From: Xiamenia xianingshaonis
GTDB taxonomy: Bacteria > Actinomycetota > Coriobacteriia > Coriobacteriales > Eggerthellaceae
Assembly (NCBI RefSeq): GCF_017945865.1
Contig: NZ_CP072829.1
Span: forward strand, 682,001-746,000
Direction: 5' to 3'
DNA length: 64,000 nucleotides
Below the pieces are notes generated by a model. That model did not search any database. It had not been told where the DNA came from and saw only the letters and a program-made list of their open reading frames with translations. Positions 16,867 through 32,143 of this stretch are shown one piece after another. Positions within the stretch are counted from its first letter, which is position 1, and each line of letters opens with the position of its first letter. The position numbers were made by a program, and so were the translations under genes.

Positions 16867-17015
16867 GTATCAGTACATGCAACGATATGTCAACATGCAA
16901 CCATCAGTTGAGTTACAGCGGCCTATCATATGTCGCATCGGCGATTGTGTCGACTTTATGAAGATGCGCTTTTGCTAGATTCTTTCCTTGTGAATCTATT
17001 GGTTGACCTGGGGAA
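16867..17015. other. AT-rich non-coding stretch with repeats
   Basis: Markedly richer in A+T than its surroundings. It holds two direct ATGCAAC repeats near 16878 and 16894 and a TAGATTC / GAATCTA inverted repeat near 16976-16998, a possible operator for the adjacent regulator. Confidence 0.45.
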
Positions 17016-18610
<1,595 letters not shown>

Positions 18611-18631
18611 AGCATCCCTTCCTATCGTCAT

Positions 18632-18704
18632 GCACGAAGGCCGCCAAAGGACCCCTCTTCGCAACGAGCGATGGACGGGAGCCTGGGCGGCCTTGTTCGT
18701 TTCA
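18632..18704 (+). other. Long-loop inverted repeat between gap and pgk
   Basis: AAGGCCGCC (near 18637) can pair with GGCGGCCTT (near 18688), followed by TTGTTCGTTT. It could act as a weak terminator or attenuator that lowers pgk relative to gap. The loop of over 40 nt makes this uncertain. Confidence 0.4.
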
Positions 18705-18741
18705 GGGCGCATGCCCTTCTTGAGAGAAAAGGTGAGGCTGA

Positions 18742-19926
<1,185 letters not shown>

Positions 19927-19945
19927 CCCAGAAAGGAGTTGCCCT

Positions 19946-20716
19946 ATGGCACGCAAACCCATGATGGCCGGCAATTGGAAGATGAACAACACCATCTCCG
20001 AAGCCGTGGTGCTGACGCAAGAAATCTCGAATCACTTCGAGAAGGACTGGGGCGACAGCGTGGACGTGGTCGTCTGCCCGCCGTTCGTCGACCTCAAGCC
20101 GGCCAAGACCGTCATCGACTTCGACAAGATGCCCATCGCCGTGGCGTCGCAGAACGTCTACTTCGAGCTGAAGGGCGCTTTCACCGGCGAAACCTCCGTG
20201 GCGATGATCCGGGAAATCGGATGCGCGGGCTCCATCGTCGGCCATTCCGAGCGCCGCGAGTACTTCGGCGAGACGAACGAAGACGTGAACAAGAAGGTGA
20301 AGGCGCTCGTCGCGGCCGACCTGTACGCCATCGTGTGCGTCGGCGAATCGCTGGCCGTGCGCGAGAGCGGCGAGATGATCGACTTCGTGTGCGCCCAGGT
20401 GCGCGCCGCGTTCGCCGGCGTGTCCGTTGAAGACGCCACGACGTGCGTCGTGGCCTACGAGCCCATCTGGGCCATCGGCACGGGCCGCACCGCCACGCCC
20501 GAGCAGGCTGAAGAGGTGTGCGCTGCCATTCGCGCCACGTTGGCCGAGATGTACGGCGAAGAGGCAGCGGAGGCCATGCGCGTGCTCTACGGCGGCTCGA
20601 TGAACCCGGGCAACGTGGAAGCGCTGCTCGCCATGCCCAACATCGACGGCGGCCTCATCGGCGGCGCCGCGCTGAAAGCGGCTTCGTTCATCCAGCTCGT
20701 CGAGGCGTGCCTGTAG
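19946..20716 (+). CDS. tpiA: Triosephosphate isomerase
   Basis: A 256-residue TIM barrel that interconverts dihydroxyacetone phosphate and glyceraldehyde 3-phosphate. It shows GNWKMN (catalytic Lys), VGHSERREYFGE (catalytic His), AYEPIWAIGTGRTA (catalytic Glu and loop 6) and YGGSMNPGN (phosphate binding). AGAAAGGAG precedes the start 19 bp after pgk, so both are on one mRNA. Confidence 0.97.
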   Translation: MARKPMMAGNWKMNNTISEAVVLTQEISNHFEKDWGDSVDVVVCPPFVDLKPAKTVIDFDKMPIAVASQNVYFELKGAFTGETSVAMIREIGCAGSIVGHSERREYFGETNEDVNKKVKALVAADLYAIVCVGESLAVRESGEMIDFVCAQVRAAFAGVSVEDATTCVVAYEPIWAIGTGRTATPEQAEEVCAAIRATLAEMYGEEAAEAMRVLYGGSMNPGNVEALLAMPNIDGGLIGGAALKAASFIQLVEACL

Positions 20717-20747
20717 CAGCACCTCGCGCGCGGCCGCGCGGGTGCGC

Positions 20748-20895
20748 GGGGAATGCTGACGTAACCGGTCATGTTTTGAGTTCGCGGGACGGACGCCTGA
20801 CGGACGAGGGCCAAGCGCGCACCGACGTGCGCAAACGAGGCCTGAGGCCGCCGGGCGCCATCATGCGAACCTGGCGAAACCGGCCAGCATTTCCC
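20748..20895 (+). other. Structured element A upstream of gpmI (148 nt, closed by a terminal stem)
   Basis: The 5' arm at 20748-20760 (GGGGAATGCTGAC) pairs with 20883-20895 (GCCAGCATTTCCC) over 12 of 13 positions. Inside, GCGCAC-cga-c-GTGCGC and AGGCC-tga-GGCC make small hairpins and TTCGC / GCGAA near the ends make a second stem. The core shares the 11-mer ACGAGGCCTGA and about 75 percent of 50 positions (counted by eye) with element B upstream of trpS. It ends 92 nt before gpmI. It may be a leader RNA or a palindromic repeat. Confidence 0.55.
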
Positions 20896-20987
20896 GAGGC
20901 CGTCGGCGCGGTCGTTTTTCCTGTTCGAGAGCGCATGCGTCCGCGCTTGCGGCACGGGTGCGCTCGTTTTTCGGAAAGGGTCGGCCT

Positions 20988-22559
20988 ATGAGCGACTCAA
21001 CTGTGACGCCGGAAGGGCTCACGCTTCCGGCCTGCCTTATCATCATGGACGGCTTTGGCATCGACAAGGCCGGCGCGGGAAACGCCATTTCCCAGGCGAA
21101 CACGCCGAACCTCGACGCGCTGTTCGCCAACAGCTCGCACACGCGTCTGCAGGCTTCAGGCGAGGCGGTCGGCCTGCCTGACGGGCAGATGGGCAATTCC
21201 GAAGTGGGGCATCTCAACATCGGCGCCGGTCGCGTGGTGTTCCAGGAGCTTACGCGCATCAACCGCGCGTGCGCCGACGGATCGCTGTCTGCGAATCCCG
21301 TGCTGAACGACGCCTTCGCGGCCGCACGTGCCGAAGGGGCCGCTCTGCATCTCATGGGGCTTCTGTCCGACGGCGGCGTGCATTCCTCAAACGAACATTT
21401 GTATGCTTTAATGCGTGCCGCGAAGGCAGCTGGCGTGCGCGACGTGCGCGTACACTGCTTCATGGACGGCCGCGACGTGCCGCCGACGAGCGGTATCGAC
21501 TACGTCGACGAGCTGCAGCGCGTCTGCGACGAGCTGACCGACGACGCATGCACCTGCCACATCGCCACCATTTCCGGGCGCTATTACGCCATGGACCGCG
21601 ACAATCGCTGGAACCGAGTCGAGCAGGCCTACGGCGCCGTCGTGTGCGCTGCGCCTCTCACCGACCGTACGCCCCACGACGTCATGGCGCATTCCTACGA
21701 CGAGGGCGTAACCGACGAATTCGTCGTGCCGGCAGCGCTTTCCGATCGCGGCATGCTCGACGGGGACGCGGTGGTGTTCTTCAACTTCCGCCCCGACCGC
21801 GCCCGCGAGCTCACCCGCAGCATCGTCGACGCCGACTTTTCCGGCTTCGACCGTCCGCGCCGGGCGCAGATCTCGTTCGTTTGCCTGACCGAGTACGACC
21901 CCGACATCGATGCCCCGGTGGCCTTTGCGAAGGAGTTCCCGGAAAACGTGCTGGCCGACGTGCTGGCAGACGCGGGCCTGCGCCAGTACCACATTGCCGA
22001 AACGGAGAAGTACGCCCACGTCACGTTCTTTTTGAATGGCGGCCGCGAAGAGCCGAAGACGGCCGAGCAGCGCGTGCTCATCCCCAGCCCGAAGGTGGCC
22101 ACGTACGACCTGCAGCCCGAGATGAGCGAGCCGGAAGTCGCCGGAACGCTGGCGGCCGCCATCCGGGCGGGTGCGGCCGACGTCTTCATCGTGAACTTCG
22201 CCAACCCCGACATGGTGGGGCACACCGGTGTGGTGGAAGCGGCCGTCAAGGCCGTGGAGGCGGTCGATGACGGCGTGGGGAAGGTGCTCGACGCCGTGCG
22301 GGAAGCCGGCGGCGTGGCGTTCGTCACGGCCGACCACGGCAACGCCGACCGCATGATCGCCGAGGACGGATCGCCCTTCACGGCGCACACGACCGCCCCG
22401 GTGCCCTTCGCGTTCTTTGACGCCGCCGGCACCGGCAAGACGCTCGTCTGCGAAGAGGGGGCGCTGTGCGACATCGCGCCGACGCTGCTCGACGCCATAG
22501 GCGTGCCGGCTCCGGCCGAGATGACCGGCCGCTCGCTGCTTGTGCGCGCAGACGCATAA
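20988..22559 (+). CDS. gpmI: 2,3-bisphosphoglycerate-independent phosphoglycerate mutase
   Basis: A 523-residue alkaline-phosphatase-superfamily enzyme that converts 3- to 2-phosphoglycerate with two Mn ions. IIMDGFGI holds the first metal Asp, GQMGNSEVGHLNIGAGR holds the phosphorylated Ser, and the C-terminal FANPDMVGHTG and FVTADHGNAD complete the metal sites. ATG 20988 is chosen because GGAAAGGG lies just upstream; the open frame runs 30 nt further. It follows tpiA after a 271-bp gap that holds element A, so it may have its own control. A 16-bp palindrome follows its stop. Confidence 0.95.
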   Translation: MSDSTVTPEGLTLPACLIIMDGFGIDKAGAGNAISQANTPNLDALFANSSHTRLQASGEAVGLPDGQMGNSEVGHLNIGAGRVVFQELTRINRACADGSLSANPVLNDAFAAARAEGAALHLMGLLSDGGVHSSNEHLYALMRAAKAAGVRDVRVHCFMDGRDVPPTSGIDYVDELQRVCDELTDDACTCHIATISGRYYAMDRDNRWNRVEQAYGAVVCAAPLTDRTPHDVMAHSYDEGVTDEFVVPAALSDRGMLDGDAVVFFNFRPDRARELTRSIVDADFSGFDRPRRAQISFVCLTEYDPDIDAPVAFAKEFPENVLADVLADAGLRQYHIAETEKYAHVTFFLNGGREEPKTAEQRVLIPSPKVATYDLQPEMSEPEVAGTLAAAIRAGAADVFIVNFANPDMVGHTGVVEAAVKAVEAVDDGVGKVLDAVREAGGVAFVTADHGNADRMIAEDGSPFTAHTTAPVPFAFFDAAGTGKTLVCEEGALCDIAPTLLDAIGVPAPAEMTGRSLLVRADA

Positions 22560-22573
22560 GAGCTGCGCCATCG

Positions 22574-22612
22574 CGAGGGAAATGCTGACTTGAACGGTCA
22601 GCATTTCCCTCG
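22574..22612. repeat. Perfect palindrome after gpmI (16-bp arms, 7-nt loop)
   Basis: CGAGGGAAATGCTGAC pairs perfectly with its complement across TTGAACG, 14 nt after the gpmI stop. There is no T run, so it is not a classic terminator. It holds the 25-bp dyad AATGCTGAC-N7-GTCAGCATT also seen, less perfectly, at 20752 and 45228. Confidence 0.7.
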
Positions 22613-22691
22613 TGCCGAGTTTGCGCTCCGTTTCGCCATCCCGCCGCGATGTGCCGGTTCGTGGAGAATTGCGGTTCTTGCAACGACCCTC

Positions 22692-22720
22692 TTGCCCAAG
22701 GCGCACTGCTTCCCTATAGT
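22692..22720 (+). promoter_or_regulatory. secG promoter
   Basis: TTGCCC (22692-22697) and TATAGT (22715-22720) with a 17-bp spacer, 37 bp before the secG start. Confidence 0.65.
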
Positions 22721-22757
22721 AGGTAAATTGCGTATTGGCATCGACGAAGGGGCAGTT

Positions 22758-23018
22758 TTGAACCCGATAGCTATCATCTTGCTTGTGCTGCTGATCCTTT
22801 CCGGGATTGGCCTCATCATCTTCATCCTGTTGCATTCCGGCAAAGGCACCGGCATCTCCGACGCCATTGCCAGCTCGGTCTATTCGACCCAAACCGGCAC
22901 GAGCATCGTGGAAAAGAACCTCGACCGCATCACCATCGCGCTCGTCATCGTCTTCATGGTCAGCCTCGTGCTGCTCATGATCTTCTATCCGCAGGGAAGC
23001 ATTACGGCGGGCCAGTAA
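22758..23018 (+). CDS. secG: Preprotein translocase subunit SecG
   Basis: An 86-residue two-helix membrane protein of the Sec translocon. Helix 1 (IAIILLVLLILSGIGLIIFI) is followed by the loop LLHSGKGTGISDAI, the SecG hallmark, then a second helix (ITIALVIVFMVSLVLLMIFY). The start is TTG 22758 with GAAGGGG upstream; the longer open frame to 22590 would add a non-hydrophobic leader over the promoter and palindrome, so it is rejected. secG after the glycolytic genes is a common Gram-positive order. Confidence 0.9.
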   Translation: MNPIAIILLVLLILSGIGLIIFILLHSGKGTGISDAIASSVYSTQTGTSIVEKNLDRITIALVIVFMVSLVLLMIFYPQGSITAGQ

Positions 23019-23092
23019 TTTTTTCAAATTGCCCCCTTTTCATCGGTCGGGTATTGATGTACACTGATCGCCGTTGCTTTTCAGCAACCAAT

Positions 23093-23181
23093 GTCGGAGT
23101 GGTGGAACGGCAGACACGCTAGCTTGAGGTGCTAGTGCCCACATCTCGGGTGTGCGGGTTCAAATCCCGCCTCCGACACCA
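23093..23181 (+). tRNA. tRNA-Leu (anticodon GAG), CCA encoded
   Basis: A class II tRNA: acceptor GTCGGAG with CTCCGAC, anticodon loop TTGAGGT (GAG) on stem CTAGC/GCTAG, a long variable arm (GTGCCCACATCTCGGGTGT) and an encoded CCA. Confidence 0.96.
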
Positions 23182-23190
23182 GAAACAAAC

Positions 23191-23217
23191 AGCCGCCTTC
23201 GGGCGGCTTTTTCTTTG
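23191..23217 (+). terminator. Terminator after tRNA-Leu
   Basis: AGCCGCC-ttcg-GGCGGCT followed by TTTTCTTT. Confidence 0.92.
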
Positions 23218-23690
23218 CCTTTCAACCTTGGACGCCATCGTTCGCAGTGCGCCGACGTATGGGACGCGAGGTTTAGAGTGATTTCAGAATGTAGGGCCAC
23301 GTCTGCTGTTCGGCTTCGGGGACGTATGGCGGCCAGGGGGCAGCCTCGCACACCGCGGGGCGGCAAGGCGAAGCCCCCCGCCAAGTCCGAGGCCGCCCAA
23401 GCCCGATCTCCCCGAGTTGTGGAGAAGACCAAGCCCCCCACCAGGCCTTATGGAGAAGACAGAGGAAGCCAAGGAAAACCCTTGCCAGGGAGGGGGGAGG
23501 GGCGTATTATATCTCCTCGCGCCGCTGAGGAAGACGGAAGCGGCAGGCACCTTGAGAACCGGATACTGGAGCAGAGAAGAAGACCAAGACGAGCGACATG
23601 AGAAGTCGTTTCCTTTGGATCCGAAAACGGGCAGATTCATTATTTTTTAGCGGAAGCGCCCCCGGGAGGCAACGCCCTCCCGGGCTGTTT
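23218..23690 (+). promoter_or_regulatory. rRNA operon promoter and leader
   Basis: No gene in this stretch. TTGCCA (23482-23487) and TATTAT (23505-23510) with a 17-bp G-rich spacer form a good stable-RNA promoter about 180 bp before 16S. A hairpin CCCGGGAGG / CCTCCCGGG lies directly before the 16S 5' end. The leader holds a CACCTTGAGAAC segment that recurs in similar form in the 16S-23S spacer, probably part of processing or antitermination signals. Confidence 0.7.
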
Positions 23691-28510
<4,820 letters not shown>

Positions 28511-28617
28511 CGCGAACCTGCATCGGGCCGCCCGGAAGGCTTGGACGACTCCCTCTTCTGCGCATGCAGCCGCCAGGGCGCCTGACGAGGGCCCTTGGAA
28601 GCGGGGGAGCGCCCCCC

Positions 28618-28735
28618 GCGAGCGCGACCACGGAGGCGGGGATCACCCGGACCCATTCCGAACCCGGAAGTTAAGCCCGCCATCGCCGAAAGTACTGCGG
28701 CGCAAGGCCGTGGGAGGACAGGTCGTCGCGCTCGC
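28618..28735 (+). rRNA. rrf: 5S ribosomal RNA
   Basis: A perfect 11-bp terminal helix (GCGAGCGCGAC with GTCGCGCTCGC) closes a 118-nt RNA holding CCCATTCCGAACCCGGAAGTTAAG, the 5S core. It follows 23S by about 107 nt, the standard operon order. Confidence 0.97.
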
Positions 28736-28766
28736 GGAGGGCGCTTTCTGCATGGAAGCGAGGGAG

Positions 28767-28790
28767 GGCCGCCCGAGGGGGCGGCCTTTC
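28767..28790 (+). terminator. First terminator of the rRNA operon
   Basis: GGCCGCCC-gagg-GGGCGGCC followed by TTTCC, 32 nt after 5S. Confidence 0.85.
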
Positions 28791-28859
28791 CGCGTATGGG
28801 GGGGCCGGGGCTTGCGTCTGCGGACGGCCTTCGGCTTCGACGTCAGATTCCGCACGTTC

Positions 28860-28888
28860 GGCCGCCTTCGGGCGGCCTTTCTACTTTT
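28860..28888 (+). terminator. Second terminator of the rRNA operon
   Basis: GGCCGCC-ttcg-GGCGGCC followed by TTTCTACTTTT. Two tandem terminators shield the next gene from rRNA transcription. Confidence 0.88.
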
Positions 28889-28924
28889 CAGGGATACCAA
28901 TATATCGCTTTTCGGCTCGGTCTG

Positions 28925-28962
28925 TTGCCAGCGACTCTCAAACCGATACAATAGCGTATCGG
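28925..28962 (+). promoter_or_regulatory. Promoter of the choline-binding protein gene with an overlapping operator-like repeat
   Basis: TTGCCA (28925-28930) and TACAAT (28947-28952), 16 bp apart. The -10 lies within CCGATAC-aatagc-GTATCGG (28943-28949 and 28956-28962). Transcription would begin near 28958-28961, at the 5' edge of element C. Confidence 0.6.
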
Positions 28963-29115
28963 GGAAACTCTGATACATTCTGTCAGCCTTGAATCTACGG
29001 GACGGTGCCCGGAAGTCCTGGGTTCCGTTTACGCATGCCAGTGTGCGCCCGGCCTTTGATCTTCGGGCATTCGTCCTGCGAATTCAAGGCAAGACGGCTT
29101 TCATCAGCGTTTCTC
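28962..29115 (+). other. Structured element C in the leader of the choline-binding protein gene (154 nt)
   Basis: The 5' arm 28962-28974 (GGGAAACTCTGAT) pairs with 29103-29115 (ATCAGCGTTTCTC) at 12 of 13 positions. A second stem, GCCTTGAAT (28986-28994) with ATTCAAGGC (29082-29090), is perfect. Inside lie CGCA-N8-TGCG near 29032 and a GCCCG / CGGGC hairpin enclosing GGCCTTTGA. It ends 31 nt before the start codon. The terminal arms match those of element B before trpS, and the inner layout is similar. Confidence 0.6.
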
Positions 29116-29146
29116 TCGGGGGGAAGTTGGAGAGAATCGAGACGAT

Positions 29147-30580
29147 ATGTTTGGAAAGCTGACATTCAGAGGCTTTGTTGCGGCGACTCTTTTGTCGCTC
29201 CTCATGGTTCCGGGCATTGCGTTCGCCGACGAGGCGAATGCTGCTGCGGCCGATGTTTCTATGACGAGTGAGGTCATCGAAAGCGATGCTCCTGAGCAGG
29301 GCGAAGAAAAGCCGGCTCCGAAGCATCGAGACGAATTGGCGTACGTCGACGGCGCCTGGTATGCGTTCGACGCCGCAGGGAACGATACGGGGGTCGTTCG
29401 TTTGCGCCAAGGCTGGAACACCTATGACGGTCAGCGGTATTGGCTGGAAAACGCGTCTACCATGGCTCGCGACCAGTGGAAGAAGATCGACGGGGCCCGG
29501 TACCGCTTCGACGGCAAGGGGCGCATGCTCACGGGACACCAGCAAATCGACGGAAAGCGGTATTTCTTCTTCGACGATGGGAAAATGCTGTCCGGTTCGG
29601 GTTGGACGAAGGTCGCGAATCGCTGGTATTATCTCGGCGCGTCTGGCGTTTTGGCGGCGGACGAGTGGAAAAAGATTGCCGGCACGTGGTACTTGTTCGA
29701 CGAGAAGGGCCGAATGCGCACCGGATGGGCGCAGGTTGACGGCCGCTGGTATCTGCTGGACGCGTCGGGCGCCATGCAGACCGGCTGGAAGAACATCGGC
29801 GGCTCTTGGTATTACCTGCGCGGCTCCGGGGCCATGGCAGAGGGCTGGGCTCGCGTCGGGGGCACGTGGTACTACCTGAAGCCGGGGTCGGGCGCCATGC
29901 AGACCGGCTGGATCGAGCTTGACGACACGTGGTACTACCTGGACGCGTCGGGCGCCATGCAAACGGGGTGGAACTTCATAAAGAACAAGTGGTACTACCT
30001 GGGCGGTTCGGGCGCCATGAAGACGGGTTGGAAGAAGATCGGCAACACCTGGTACTGCTTCAACGAGAGCGGCTCCATGAAGTCGCGCGAGTGGTACTTC
30101 GACGAGGACTATGATTGGTGGTACTACTTCGCCGCATCGGGCCGAATGGTTCCAAAAGCGGACACCGGGCTGCATGACATGATCGAGGGGATCATCGACG
30201 ACAAGATCGGGCGCGGCCCAGGGGCGCTGAAACGCGCGTTCAACTACACCGTTTCGTATGCGTACCGAAACGGGTCGAAGTATCCCAGCGGGGAATGGTC
30301 CGTGCCGTACGCCAAGGAGATGTACCGCCGCGGCAGCGGAAACTGCTACCGGTTTGCCGCTTTGTTCTGCTGGCTCGCGCGTGGACTGGGCTATGACGCG
30401 GAAGTGGTGTCTGGCTGGGTGCCGGGCCGCGCCGTTGCAAAGGCGCCTCACGGCTGGGTGGAGATTCGCCAGGGCGGCGGACGGTATGTGTGCGACCCTG
30501 ACCTGGCTCATGAGATACCGTCCCGAAATTGGTACATGCGAACGTATGCGAACGCCCCGACGGCCTATGGCTGGTGGTAG
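29147..30580 (+). CDS. Secreted choline-binding-repeat protein with a transglutaminase-like domain
   Basis: A 477-residue exported protein. The signal peptide (FVAATLLSLLMVPGIAFA) should be cut before DEA near residue 27. Residues about 50-340 hold roughly eleven 20-residue repeats of the form W-Y-Y-L-x3-G-x-M-x-T-G-W (for example WYYLDASGAMQTGW), the cell-wall-binding/choline-binding type whose aromatic residues cage choline. The C-terminal 120 residues resemble the transglutaminase-like Cys protease fold: C400 in GNCYRFAALFCWLA, H435 in APHGWVEI and D450 in VCDPDL would be the triad. It may cross-link or cut wall-associated peptides while held on phosphocholine-bearing polymer. Its promoter and leader element C suggest tight control. 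It stands ahead of an O-acetylation gene pair. Confidence 0.87.
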   Translation: MFGKLTFRGFVAATLLSLLMVPGIAFADEANAAAADVSMTSEVIESDAPEQGEEKPAPKHRDELAYVDGAWYAFDAAGNDTGVVRLRQGWNTYDGQRYWLENASTMARDQWKKIDGARYRFDGKGRMLTGHQQIDGKRYFFFDDGKMLSGSGWTKVANRWYYLGASGVLAADEWKKIAGTWYLFDEKGRMRTGWAQVDGRWYLLDASGAMQTGWKNIGGSWYYLRGSGAMAEGWARVGGTWYYLKPGSGAMQTGWIELDDTWYYLDASGAMQTGWNFIKNKWYYLGGSGAMKTGWKKIGNTWYCFNESGSMKSREWYFDEDYDWWYYFAASGRMVPKADTGLHDMIEGIIDDKIGRGPGALKRAFNYTVSYAYRNGSKYPSGEWSVPYAKEMYRRGSGNCYRFAALFCWLARGLGYDAEVVSGWVPGRAVAKAPHGWVEIRQGGGRYVCDPDLAHEIPSRNWYMRTYANAPTAYGWW

Positions 30581-30721
30581 CAGACGCGCGGCAAGGCGAG
30601 GGCTGCGGCGCACCGGTTCGGCGCGTGCGGCAAAGCCGGCACAAGGAAAACGGCAAGCAGCAGACGGCCGATAGCGCCTGCTGCGCGGGTCGCGCGAATG
30701 GGGAAGGGGTAATGCGCTCGC

Positions 30722-32125
30722 ATGGTGTTCAGTTCGCTCAGCTTTTTATGCGTGTTCTTCCCGATCGTGTTCGCGCTGAACCTCGTTTTGCCGAGCGTGC
30801 GCCTGAAAAACGCCTTGCTCCTGGTGGCAAGCCTGCTGTTCTACTCGTTCGGAGAGCCGGTATACGTGCTGCTCATGGTGGCGAGCTCTCTTGTCAACTT
30901 CGGCGCAGGCGTGCTGCTGGGAACGTCGGCGCGCCGCAAGCTCGTGGTCGGCGTGGCCGTCGTCTTCAACGTGGGCTTGCTTGTCGCGTTCAAATACGCC
31001 GACATGATCGTCGGCTCGCTGAACGCCTTGCTGGGGACGTCTTTGCCGCTGCCGCAGGTGGCGCTTCCCATCGGCATATCGTTTTTCACCTTCCAGGCGA
31101 TGTCGTATGTGATCGACGTGTACCGCGGGGAGGTCGAGCCGCAGAAGAGCTTCTTCGACGTGCTGCTCTACATCTCGTTCTTTCCGCAGCTCATTGCCGG
31201 GCCTATCGTGAAGTACCACGACATCGCCCGCGAAATCAGGACGCGCCATGCCAGCGCCACCGACATGGCGTGCGGCCTGCGGCGCTTCTGCGTCGGGCTG
31301 GCGAAGAAGGTGCTCATCGCCAACAACATGGCTGTGGCCGTCGACTACTTGTATTCGGTGGCGCCGGGCGATTTGAACGCGCTTGCGGCTTGGACGGCGG
31401 TGGTCGCCTATATGATGCAGATCTACTTCGATTTTTCCGGCTACAGCGACATGGCCATCGGCTTGGGGCGCATGTTCGGCTTTCACTACAAAGAGAACTT
31501 CAACTACCCTTACGTGGCGACCACGCTGCAGGATTTCTGGCGGCGCTGGCACATCTCCCTGTCGACCTGGTTCAAGGAATACCTCTACATTCCGCTCGGC
31601 GGCAACCGGAAGGGGACGGCGCGGACGATGCTGAACAAGCTGGCCGTCTTCTTCTTGTGCGGGCTGTGGCATGGCGCGAGCTGGACGTTCGTTGTTTGGG
31701 GCCTGGTCCACGGCGCGTTTCTGATGCTGGAGAGCGTCGTGCCCGTCAAGCGGATGCCGCGGGCGCTGGGGCATCTGTACTGCCTGCTGGTCGTGTGCTT
31801 GGCGTTCGTGCTGTTTCGCGCGGACTCGATCGGCCAGGCCGGCGCCATCATCGTGCAGATGTTTGCCGGCTGGGACTTCAGCGACGCGTCGATGGTCATC
31901 GCCATGAGGCAGCTCTCGCCGGTGTTCCTGGCGGCCTTGGCGGCGTCGTTGGTCGCTGCGCTGCCGGTGCGCGACGCGGCGGCACGGGCGCTTGACCGTT
32001 GTGGCGAGCGGGCCCGTCTCTGCGGCATCGCGCTGTCCTATGTTGCAAGCATCGCGCTGCTTGCGCTGTGTTTTCTCAGCTTGGCGAGCGGCGCGTACAA
32101 TCCGTTCATTTACTTCAGGTTCTAG
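30722..32125 (+). CDS. MBOAT-family O-acyltransferase (AlgI/DltB-like)
   Basis: A 467-residue polytopic protein. It has the MBOAT signature: the invariant His in LCGLWHGASWTFVVWG near residue 320, and FWRRWHISLSTWFKEYLYIPLGG before it, a segment typical of AlgI. The start MVFSSLSFLCVFFPIVF is also typical. AlgI-type proteins move acetyl groups across the membrane so that a partner SGNH protein can place them on a polysaccharide. The next gene encodes such a partner, 18 bp downstream. Confidence 0.9.
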   Translation: MVFSSLSFLCVFFPIVFALNLVLPSVRLKNALLLVASLLFYSFGEPVYVLLMVASSLVNFGAGVLLGTSARRKLVVGVAVVFNVGLLVAFKYADMIVGSLNALLGTSLPLPQVALPIGISFFTFQAMSYVIDVYRGEVEPQKSFFDVLLYISFFPQLIAGPIVKYHDIAREIRTRHASATDMACGLRRFCVGLAKKVLIANNMAVAVDYLYSVAPGDLNALAAWTAVVAYMMQIYFDFSGYSDMAIGLGRMFGFHYKENFNYPYVATTLQDFWRRWHISLSTWFKEYLYIPLGGNRKGTARTMLNKLAVFFLCGLWHGASWTFVVWGLVHGAFLMLESVVPVKRMPRALGHLYCLLVVCLAFVLFRADSIGQAGAIIVQMFAGWDFSDASMVIAMRQLSPVFLAALAASLVAALPVRDAAARALDRCGERARLCGIALSYVASIALLALCFLSLASGAYNPFIYFRF

Positions 32126-32143
32126 TGGGAAAGGGGGCATCGG

